Made by a program: the position numbers and the translations under genes. Shown in pieces: positions 15,483 through 20,746 of a DNA stretch of 20,746 nt; position 1 is the stretch's first letter; each line of letters opens with the position of its first letter. Below the pieces are notes generated by a model. That model was not told the origin of the DNA. It was given only the letters and a program-made list of their open reading frames with translations, and made no database searches. This DNA comes from a virus. The stretch lies in the IMG/VR virus record IMGVR_UViG_3300017708_003286, positions 1 through 20,746 of that record; one strand, given 5' to 3'.

Positions 15483-16398
15483 TTTTTTCTAATTCCTTTT
15501 CCCAAAAATATTGTAAGTCAACATTCCACAGCTTCTTACCACAGCAGAGGATCTTGGGTATTAACTCCTCACTGCCTTCTCTAGACCCACTAAACACAAA
15601 TTGGCAACAGTCACTAAATTGCGCCTCGATAGATCTCATTCTGCTAAACACAAATCCCATATTGAATTTTTTGTAAGCAGCACTATTTGTTTTATAAATT
15701 TGATTATAATCAGCCTCAACAACGATAAATAAGAAACACCCCAAACTTTGGCATCTTTCTATCTCTCTAACAAACCTAGCATAACCATTTGTTACAGTGG
15801 CAGCAAAATCTTGGAACGACTTTCTTTCTGCATGAGTATGGGTGTAGTTTTTCGGGGGTAGAGTGTAATCACCGAAGTCTAGTTTAAAAACATAAGAATT
15901 TTTAAAGTTTAGAGGCTTATTCTCTCTTGTGTCGATCCAAACCTCTTCACTGCTATAATTTTCAAAAAACTCTTTACATACATTCTTTCCATACGCAGGA
16001 CTCACCCCTATTTGCTCACAGAATGCGTTGTAACCGCCGAACAGCTTTTTTATGATGTCCAACGTAGGCCAATCGCCCGTCTTCAGATATAGGCTCGATG
16101 GAGCTTGTTTGAGGTTCTTGTCTTCTATTCTTTTTTTGAACTTCTCCAAAATATATTTTTTTACCTCATCTTTGGGCGCTTTCTCAAACCAAAGGTTCAT
16201 GTTATTGGTTGTGTTGAAATCTGTAGAGAAGTACTGCTTGGCGTTTTTGAATTCGATAGGTTTTTCAGTCAGCCTGTCGAAACGTGGATAGTGTTTGACA
16301 TAGTAGTCACCAAGAAGCATATCGTGCTTCTTAATGTGCATATGTAGACCACGTTGCGTATCGAACGTCTGACCACACTCTTTACATTCAAATTGCAT
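15382..16398 (-). CDS. C2H2 zinc finger - ERCC4-type nuclease
   Basis: The product is 338 residues. The N-terminus holds a C2H2 finger (Cys5, Cys8, His21, His25). A middle part with GDWPTLDIIKKLFGGYNAFCEQIG (about 108-131, read as shorter pieces GDWPTLDI and GGYNAFCEQIG) resembles repeats that accompany homing-type nucleases. From residue 155 the ERCC4 core appears: IDTREN (Asp156, Arg158, Glu159), LDFGDYTL (Asp177), AERKSFQDFA (Glu191, Arg192, Lys193, Asp197), then FIVVEAD. These match the DxRE...GDY...ERKxxxD pattern of XPF/Mus81-type nucleases that cut branched DNA. It overlaps the upstream gene by 11 bases and TerL by 101. The last 33 residues are Arg-rich, encoded by DNA of the TerL start, and may be non-functional. 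A role in clearing branched replication DNA before packaging is inferred. Confidence 0.82.
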   Translation of the reverse strand: MQFECKECGQTFDTQRGLHMHIKKHDMLLGDYYVKHYPRFDRLTEKPIEFKNAKQYFSTDFNTTNNMNLWFEKAPKDEVKKYILEKFKKRIEDKNLKQAPSSLYLKTGDWPTLDIIKKLFGGYNAFCEQIGVSPAYGKNVCKEFFENYSSEEVWIDTRENKPLNFKNSYVFKLDFGDYTLPPKNYTHTHAERKSFQDFAATVTNGYARFVREIERCQSLGCFLFIVVEADYNQIYKTNSAAYKKFNMGFVFSRMRSIEAQFSDCCQFVFSGSREGSEELIPKILCCGKKLWNVDLQYFWEKELEKNGLDRRQSRPVQEVQRSKPRDTFQRRIHRRRRG

Positions 16399-17437
16399 CG
16401 TCCTGACTAATACCTAAGATTCGCGCTTTCCACTCTGCCATACCCTCCATCCGCTCAGCCTCTTCCTTAATTAACTTTTTTTGCATTTCTGCCATGCGAA
16501 CCATATTCTTTCGCTCTTCCTCTTCTTGAAACATCTGAACGATGGATAAAAATGACGCATTGTTCTTCTGAGACTTCTTCATGCGTTCAGCACGGTCACC
16601 TTGTAACTTCTTCGTTAAGTTCTCAATACGGGTTTCACATTGATGATATTCTTGCGATTTAGCTTTGATGATCTCCGCGAGACGCACGGTCATTTCGGTT
16701 TGATCATCAGCAACGTCAAACATATCGTTGAGTTTGTTTAGGTGAGCAGACACAACTTCTAAGTTAATAACCTCTTTGCAGACGTTAAGGTATAGGTTAA
16801 TCTCGTCTGCGGTTAAATCAGGCTTGTCCCAACTTAAACGAATAAATTCTTGTTCGAATAACTCTCTGTCTGGCTTGTTAAGATAATTATTGATGATTTT
16901 TAAAAATCTACTATTGGATAGATTGATTTGAAGCTTGTCTACACAGACTTGCTTTTGCCTGTTTAGTTTGCGATCATCTAACTCTAATCCTGTAGCATCA
17001 TTGATTTTCTTTACCACACGACTTGGGCTTTTGGGCGGAACGTAATCATTTACGGCAGCGGAGTCTTGCGATGGAACGAAATCGGGATTGACCTCGTTGA
17101 TGTGCGCCAGAACCGTTCTCTGCTCATTACTTAGTGGCTTTACTCTCTTTTCTGGAAATATAAGCTTGGCAATCTCCAACGACGACATTCCCTCCTGAGC
17201 TTGCTGGATAATGAACTCTTTTTGAGAATCGTTTAGTTCTATTTTGTCCTGTGGTTTGCGGCGGGTTGTTTTATAATCAATATTATTCTCTATTAAGTAT
17301 TTTCGAACAGCCCGACCCTCTTTCGTTCGACCATCTAAATCATCATCCCTAAAACATTTTTGGGTGAGTTCATTTAAATTTGTGACTTTATCCACATTGT
17401 TTTTTATATAGTCTTTTTGATCATCTGTTAAATCCAT
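16388..17437 (-). CDS. Duplicated HTH-like module protein, terminase small subunit candidate
   Basis: The product is 349 residues. Two clear tandem copies of a ~54-residue module occupy residues 2-55 and 67-120: each starts L-D-QK--I, has L-E/I-----F in the middle and ends R-V----I--N--D-F/Y. They look like helix-turn-helix DNA-binding units. The middle (about 150-260) is helical and could form the ring found in TerS proteins; the C-terminus (about 255-340) is a charged coiled coil. TerS proteins recognise phage DNA for packaging and usually have about 150-200 residues, so this one is long. The place two genes before TerL and the binding modules support the candidate, but no signature proves it. 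Its start overlaps the previous stop (TAATG) and its end overlaps the nuclease by 11 bases. Confidence 0.6.
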   Translation of the reverse strand: MDLTDDQKDYIKNNVDKVTNLNELTQKCFRDDDLDGRTKEGRAVRKYLIENNIDYKTTRRKPQDKIELNDSQKEFIIQQAQEGMSSLEIAKLIFPEKRVKPLSNEQRTVLAHINEVNPDFVPSQDSAAVNDYVPPKSPSRVVKKINDATGLELDDRKLNRQKQVCVDKLQINLSNSRFLKIINNYLNKPDRELFEQEFIRLSWDKPDLTADEINLYLNVCKEVINLEVVSAHLNKLNDMFDVADDQTEMTVRLAEIIKAKSQEYHQCETRIENLTKKLQGDRAERMKKSQKNNASFLSIVQMFQEEEERKNMVRMAEMQKKLIKEEAERMEGMAEWKARILGISQDDAI

Positions 17438-18114
17438 TACAAATCCCTTCCATCTTTTAAAATTTTTACTGCAATCTTATGAAATTTACACTTGAGATTC
17501 TTTACTTGTCTGTAGCCAATCTTACGATTGTTATCAGACAGTTTATACCCCATATACTTTGCTACATCTTCTTCTGTACAATCCTCGAAATATAACATAT
17601 GATATGCCCCGTATTGTTTCTCTCCAAGTTTTTTTAGCATTTTCTCGTTAAGCTTCTGTGTATCAGCATCATAATCAAAATATGAATTACACTTAACGTT
17701 TATAACATGCTCAGTATCATCCAGACTAGATGCAGTTTTCAATTCTAGTCCAAATTTTTTCTTCTTTGACCATCTAGCATAATCTTTGCACGAAACATCT
17801 TGGTTACCACTTACGGTCTTAGCACATAATTCATCCCGTGCATGTATGCATGTCGAACAAGGTTTGATATAAGACCCATAATGGTTTCTTATAAGATTCC
17901 ACATCCTATTGGTGATTACACGACTAAGCCACGGCTCCAATGGACGCGACTGATCCCACATGTGCCACTTTTGGGCGATGTGTGATTTTACCACCTGCTC
18001 AACATCTTCGAAGTCAAACCACTTGATAGCATCTAAACGCCACCTTGATCTCTGCTTCTTAACTGCTCGATCTATGATGTCTTGGTAGTCTTCATACTTC
18101 TTCTCTTCGGGCAT
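17437..18114 (-). CDS. Sigma-70-family-like transcription factor with Cys cluster
   Basis: The product is 225 residues. Residues about 25-80 resemble sigma region 2: FEDVEQVVKSHIAQKW, then PLEPWLSRVITNRMWNLIRNHYG, the pattern of ECF-type factors that bind core polymerase and the -10 box. An insertion follows with Cys86-x2-Cys89-x7-Cys97-x11-Cys109, which could bind zinc. The C-terminal part (about 155-215; YHMLYFEDCTEEDVAKYMGY then VKNLKCKFHKIA) has the layout of a sigma region 4 helix-turn-helix. Phages such as T4 use a small sigma factor (gp55) for late genes; I infer the same here, and the shared GTGTA motif is the candidate target. The gene is coupled to both neighbours by TAATG overlaps. 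It might alternatively be a divergent DNA-binding protein without sigma activity. Confidence 0.75.
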   Translation of the reverse strand: MPEEKKYEDYQDIIDRAVKKQRSRWRLDAIKWFDFEDVEQVVKSHIAQKWHMWDQSRPLEPWLSRVITNRMWNLIRNHYGSYIKPCSTCIHARDELCAKTVSGNQDVSCKDYARWSKKKKFGLELKTASSLDDTEHVINVKCNSYFDYDADTQKLNEKMLKKLGEKQYGAYHMLYFEDCTEEDVAKYMGYKLSDNNRKIGYRQVKNLKCKFHKIAVKILKDGRDL

Positions 18115-18437
18115 TAAGGTTTAGAAGTGAAATCATTCAGGTCGTACGATCCCTTCCCCTTATAGTCAGGTGGTGTGTTTTGACCCGCTAAAGAACCAAT
18201 GGTAAAAGTTTTAGGTTTTTCAATTTCTACCTGCAACCCCCGCAGTTGTGGGACGAACTCTGCGTCGGTTTCGTCATCTGAAACTACAGAGGCTTTGGTT
18301 TGATTGGGAACCTGCTCCACCGCAGCTTGAGATTGTTGCTCCCCTCCAAAACTTGCCCCACATTTAGAACAAAAATTAGGTTTAGCAAAATTATATTCAA
18401 TCTTAACCCCACAACTATAACAAAATATGTGACTCAT
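18114..18437 (-). CDS. Zinc-ribbon protein with disordered C-terminus
   Basis: The product is 107 residues. Cys6-x2-Cys9 and Cys23-x2-Cys26 form a classic zinc ribbon (FCYSCG ... FCSKCG). The rest, with GGEQQSQAAVEQ, acidic DDETDAEF and LAGQNTPPDYKGKGSYDLNDF, is probably disordered and ends in a short motif that could bind a partner. Similar short zinc-ribbon proteins occur in transcription and replication complexes. The stop overlaps the sigma-like gene's ATG, so the two proteins are made together; a role as a partner in phage transcription is inferred. It has a TATAAT box exactly six bases before the ATG. Confidence 0.65.
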   Translation of the reverse strand: MSHIFCYSCGVKIEYNFAKPNFCSKCGASFGGEQQSQAAVEQVPNQTKASVVSDDETDAEFVPQLRGLQVEIEKPKTFTIGSLAGQNTPPDYKGKGSYDLNDFTSKP

Positions 18438-18472
18438 CTTACAATTATATGAAAATTAGTAAGTAATTACAC
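18438..18472 (-). promoter_or_regulatory. Promoter region before the zinc-ribbon/sigma/packaging unit
   Basis: Two elements are seen on the minus strand. GTGTAATTACTTAC (18459-18472) nearly copies the motif before 3881. TATAAT (18444-18449) lies six bases before the ATG at 18437. The first overlaps the stop codon of the PhoH-like gene. Either or both could start the long unit running to TerL. Confidence 0.5.
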
Positions 18473-19197
18473 TATTTTTCACCTTCTAACTTTTTAATAA
18501 TGAATTTTAATATTTTACTACGCACAATATCGCCTTCATTAAAGCTAAATGTGTGAATGCCCATATCTTTGGATTCATCATCATTGAATTTTTCGAACAT
18601 TGGCTTGAATCCACTTTTTCCATTGATATCGCTTTGAAAAAAATCGCCTCCAATAATGATTTTACTGTTTTCACCTATGCGAGTGATCAAAGTAGTTAAT
18701 TCTTTTAGCGTAAAATTCTGCGCTTCATCTGCAAAAACTAATTTATTCTGCCAACTCGCGCCACGAAGGAAGTTTATTGGAACCGCTGACACTTTTTCGC
18801 GTTGTTTTAAGTAGATCGCGTCCCCAGAAGCAACGATTTCTTCCATTTTATCATAAAGTGGACACAAAAAAGGATCAAACTTGTCTGCAATATCCCCGGG
18901 TAAGCTTCCCAACCCCGTATCAGCGCTTTCAGCAATACTTCGAACATATAAAATATCTTTAGAGAAATCCTCCTCCAATAATTTTAACATCCCATACAGG
19001 GACATGTAGGTCTTTGAGCTTCCCGCAGGGCCAGAAACAAAAATAATCTTAGACTCTTCGTTTAGTATAAGGTCTAAAAACTTCTTTTGCTTGGGGCTGA
19101 ATCTAAAATTTCTTTTATTAAACTTTATCGATCTTTCAAAATCCGCTAGCAACTCAAACGGAACCTCTTTTTCCTTACCAACCTTTTTTCGGGCCAT
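18472..19197 (-). CDS. phoH: PhoH-like ATPase
   Basis: The product is 241 residues. PhoH-family proteins are P-loop ATPases related to superfamily 1 helicases and are common in marine phages, though their role is uncertain (RNA metabolism or helicase-like activity is suggested for the family). Motifs: Walker A GPAGSSKT (56-63), RSIAESADTGLGSLPGDI (85-102) typical of the PhoH core, Walker B VFADEAQN (153-160) and GGDFFQSD (182-189) like the sensor in this family. The N-terminus is basic. The ATG is preceded by the 18-base GTGTAATATAATATACAT motif without a Shine-Dalgarno site. The next gene starts 34 bases after its end, with its own promoter-like motif, so it may not be strictly co-transcribed with the sigma unit. 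Confidence 0.9.
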   Translation of the reverse strand: MARKKVGKEKEVPFELLADFERSIKFNKRNFRFSPKQKKFLDLILNEESKIIFVSGPAGSSKTYMSLYGMLKLLEEDFSKDILYVRSIAESADTGLGSLPGDIADKFDPFLCPLYDKMEEIVASGDAIYLKQREKVSAVPINFLRGASWQNKLVFADEAQNFTLKELTTLITRIGENSKIIIGGDFFQSDINGKSGFKPMFEKFNDDESKDMGIHTFSFNEGDIVRSKILKFIIKKLEGEK

Positions 19198-19215
19198 ATG
19201 TATATTATATTACAC
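19198..19215 (-). promoter_or_regulatory. Late-promoter-like motif before the PhoH-like gene
   Basis: GTGTAATATAATATACAT abuts the ATG at 19197, with TATAAT exactly six bases before it. The first 14 bases are identical to the portal motif at 13572-13589. Confidence 0.55.
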
Positions 19216-19221
19216 TTGTTT

Positions 19222-20052
19222 TTATAGAATAACTTCTCTAATGTCAGCTTTTGTTTCTAAGGTACTGCCTCCAACAATAGAGTAGCCTTCGTTAATTACA
19301 TGCGCTCCAGAATTTACAATTAAATCAAAATTAGATCCACCGCGAGTTATCCCAGAACCGCCAACATCTCTTAGACCGATCCCAAAATCACTAGATAATT
19401 TATTGCCACTAAAATTAATCAACTGATTCAATCCTGTAGACTGGACATTCATATCCACCTGTACACTGTCAACAATTTGGCTTGTCGCCTGTTGCGAACC
19501 TAAAGTATAAATTGGAGTTCTTGAATATGTTTTAGAATAATTAAGTTCATTGATAATATCAGAAGCTACCACATTACCTGCACCACTTAATAAGCAATTA
19601 TGACCATAGACTACATCGTTTGTACTTAGAAAACTATCTTGTGCAGTATTGGAGCCAGATAAAGGTGAATCACTAGGATTATAACTACTAAACGTAGCCC
19701 TACCCACCACTGGCTCAAATGGTTTAACCGACACAGTAAAGTTATCAATAAAACAAGAATTATAAGTATTACCCCCAAGAAATAATGTCATAGCGCTCTG
19801 CCCAGTGTTGTGAGAACTATCAAATAAAAATTTAACGAACTCATCACTACCAGCGCTAGTGGGAGTCCTCACTAGAAAATCCAAACTTATCTTGCAATCT
19901 ACATCACCATTAAACCTCAACTGATCGCCAGCGTCGATATTCGCGCCCAATTGTCTTTTTACTTGATTTTTAGTAGAGAAATCTACCCCAACTTTCGTTG
20001 CCAATACGGGATCGCCTCCATCTAATCTTACCGCCATATTCCGATATGTCAT
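19222..20052 (-). CDS. Tail-tube-like virion protein (paralogue)
   Basis: The product is 276 residues, beta-rich, Ser/Thr/Gly-rich. It shares ordered landmarks with the tail-tube candidate at 5792-6898: CFIDNFTVSVKPFEPVVG (100-117) aligns with FVSDYSLELAVGSLPTVS (135-152 there); YSRTPIYTLG (176-185) aligns with LSRTPLQRLG (248-257 there); and both end with GA/GC-x-hydrophobic strands. I therefore read it as a divergent tail-tube-fold paralogue, possibly at the tail tip or a baseplate hub, or a minor tube subunit. The gene lies far from the tail block, at the start of the minus-strand series and 25 bases before phoH's start. Its ATG is immediately downstream of GTGTAGTATAAGGT, so it likely has its own late promoter. 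Confidence 0.65.
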   Translation of the reverse strand: MTYRNMAVRLDGGDPVLATKVGVDFSTKNQVKRQLGANIDAGDQLRFNGDVDCKISLDFLVRTPTSAGSDEFVKFLFDSSHNTGQSAMTLFLGGNTYNSCFIDNFTVSVKPFEPVVGRATFSSYNPSDSPLSGSNTAQDSFLSTNDVVYGHNCLLSGAGNVVASDIINELNYSKTYSRTPIYTLGSQQATSQIVDSVQVDMNVQSTGLNQLINFSGNKLSSDFGIGLRDVGGSGITRGGSNFDLIVNSGAHVINEGYSIVGGSTLETKADIREVIL

Positions 20053-20066
20053 ACCTTATACTACAC
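20053..20066 (-). promoter_or_regulatory. Late-promoter-like motif before the tube paralogue
   Basis: GTGTAGTATAAGGT abuts the ATG at 20052. It is 14 bases long and aligns with GTGTAATATAAAGC at 7442-7455. Confidence 0.5.
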
Positions 20067-20264
20067 GTTTTTGTATATTATATTCGCGGCATATTAGTTT
20101 ATTTTTTTATTCTGGTCTTTCTCGGGCATGCACTTTCCCCCAAAATAACCCCGCTATTTTTTTCCATCCAACGCCCAACTATAATAATTTAATGATTTAG
20201 TTTTTGAGAAAAGACTCCCCCCCCGACTCTGCGCGTATATTAGGGACCAAAACTTTTAAAAAAT

Positions 20265-20287
20265 GGGGTGGGTGTTATGGGGGTGGG
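20265..20287 (+). other. G-quadruplex-like motif
   Basis: Four runs of three or more G occur here: GGGG-T-GGG-TGTTAT-GGGGG-T-GGG. Loops of 1, 6 and 1 bases fit the standard intramolecular G4 rule. It stands out against the AT-rich surroundings. Confidence 0.65.
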
Positions 20288-20336
20288 TATGCTGTATGAC
20301 AGGTCAAAAAAAAAGCATTTTATACGTAAAAAAAGC

Positions 20337-20365
20337 TTTTAATTCGTGCGGATCTGTGCTAAAAT
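20337..20365 (+). promoter_or_regulatory. Putative early promoter of the 91-residue gene
   Basis: TAAAAT (20360-20365) lies six bases before the ATG at 20372. The -35 position holds TTTTAA (20337-20342) with a 17-base spacer, a weak match. The element TTTTATACG, AGCTT at equal distance, and TA-AATAC-C-CATG are shared with the next promoter, which supports it. Confidence 0.6.
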
Positions 20366-20371
20366 ACACGC

Positions 20372-20647
20372 ATGGCAACGATATACTTCTCAGGAGGAAA
20401 AATTAAGCACGCAAACGAAACCAAGAGTTTCGTCATCATCTCGAAAACCGCTCAAGGCGAAGAGTTCGCTTGGGGTGAGACTGCCGACGCAAAAAGAGTT
20501 GAGCAGATCAAGAATGGCGAACACTGGGCTTTCCCCGAAGGGAAGTTCGTTCGCGTCGAGGAGTTCGAAAACCGTAAGGCTTCGTGGGCTTCCAAGCATA
20601 GAGAAAGGCTGGAAATTCTTTACGGTCGCTTTTACTCCCCCCGTTAA
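20372..20647 (+). CDS. Small early protein, unknown function
   Basis: The product is 91 residues. No family is recognised. It contains MATIYFSGGKIKHANETKSF, a beta-like segment SFVIISKTAQGEEFAWG, a helix TADAKRVEQIKNGEHW and a basic C-terminal region (KASWASKHRERLEILYGRF). It is small, soluble, mixed charge and without signal or membrane segments. The gene is clearly richer in G and C than its surroundings and uses C-ending codons, unlike most neighbours, suggesting high expression or recent acquisition. The ATG has no Shine-Dalgarno site and is six bases from TAAAAT, so its mRNA is probably leaderless. Being the first plus-strand gene after the divergent region, it may be an early protein that acts on the host; this is inference. 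Confidence 0.65.
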   Translation: MATIYFSGGKIKHANETKSFVIISKTAQGEEFAWGETADAKRVEQIKNGEHWAFPEGKFVRVEEFENRKASWASKHRERLEILYGRFYSPR

Positions 20648-20676
20648 AAAAAGTTTTCTTTTTATACGAAAAGAGC

Positions 20677-20705
20677 TTGCATCACTTAGAAAAATAAAGT
20701 AGAAT
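20677..20705 (+). promoter_or_regulatory. Sigma70-like promoter at the right edge
   Basis: TTGCAT (20677-20682), a 17-base spacer and TAGAAT (20700-20705) match the bacterial housekeeping consensus well. The ATG at 20712 lies six bases after it. The upstream TTTTATACG/AGCTT elements are shared with the promoter at 20337-20365. Confidence 0.78.
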
Positions 20706-20711
20706 ACCCAC

Positions 20712-20746
20712 ATGACAGCAACCGAAGAAGCACTAGCAGCAATGGC
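20712..20746 (+). CDS. Start of a second early gene (partial)
   Basis: Only the first 11 codons are in the window (MTATEEALAAM), followed by two bases. The ATG follows the sigma70-like promoter by six bases, without a Shine-Dalgarno site, the same arrangement as the 91-residue gene. No function can be given. Confidence 0.5.
   Translation, partial: MTATEEALAAM

Larger units (their letters stand above)
20053..20371. other. 319-base divergent non-coding region
   Basis: No gene is seen here. From left to right it holds the minus-strand late motif, an AT-rich part, a C8 run flanked by GACT/GACTC (20213-20229), a G-rich quadruplex-like stretch (20265-20287), two near-tandem A-rich segments (AAAAGCATTTTATACGT and AAAAGCTTTTAATTCGT, about 20310-20346) and the plus-strand promoter. 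It divides late minus-strand from probably early plus-strand genes, a common place for a regulatory switch or replication origin; the latter is a guess. Confidence 0.6.

Noticed and set aside
20346-20713. Two further frames (plus 20346-20702, minus 20390-20713) over the 91-residue gene
   Set aside because: They lack promoters at their starts and are overlapped by the better-supported gene.
1-20746. tRNA genes, CRISPR arrays, insertion sequences, integrase or attachment sites
   Set aside because: None seen: no cloverleaf-like or regularly spaced repeats, and no transposase or integrase-like protein.

Overview
This window is a segment of a tailed double-stranded DNA phage (Caudoviricetes) genome, free or integrated, carrying the DNA-packaging, head and tail-assembly genes. 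The evidence is a terminase large subunit with both ATPase and nuclease motifs, a portal protein, a prohead protease fused to a coiled-coil scaffold, an HK97-type major capsid candidate, head-tail connector candidates, a tail tube protein and a TP901-type tape measure protein. No tail sheath gene is visible, so a long non-contractile (siphovirus-like) tail is likeliest, although a sheath could lie outside the window. The DNA is AT-rich, packed, uses the standard code, and contains no tRNA, rRNA, CRISPR or insertion sequence that I can see. The host cannot be named: Shine-Dalgarno sites exist at some genes, but many others have a TATAAT-like box only 5-6 bases before the start codon. || Layout. 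Most genes run on the minus strand (read from right to left). From the right: a tail-tube-like paralogue (19222-20052), a PhoH-like ATPase, a zinc-ribbon protein, a sigma-factor-like protein with a cysteine cluster, a protein with a duplicated HTH-like module (terminase small subunit candidate), a C2H2-ERCC4 nuclease, terminase large subunit, portal, a small charged protein, protease-scaffold, a decoration-like protein, major capsid, a Lys-rich small protein and a connector candidate (6974). A plus-strand block (3881-6898) then interrupts: head-closure/stopper candidate, tail-completion candidate, another neck or tail protein, and the tail tube. The minus strand resumes at 3837 with three tail-assembly genes and the tape measure, which leaves the window at base 1. 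Flipping the plus-strand block would restore the usual head-connector-tube-chaperone-tape-measure order. At the far right, after a 319-base non-coding region with a G-quadruplex-like stretch, two plus-strand, probably early, genes start, each with a sigma70-like promoter placed 6 bases before the ATG. || How the parts work together. The sigma-like protein (17437-18114) is a natural candidate for driving the late genes. Many structural genes are preceded by a shared motif, GTGTAATATAA or close variants, usually exactly 14 or 18 bases before the ATG, which looks like a late promoter class giving leaderless or near-leaderless mRNAs. Two hairpin terminators (6921-6952 and 7846-7881) separate the transcription units. 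The most noteworthy signals are this sigma/promoter pair, the ERCC4 nuclease lodged between the terminase genes with a long overlap into TerL, the inverted tail block, and the two tail-tube paralogues.
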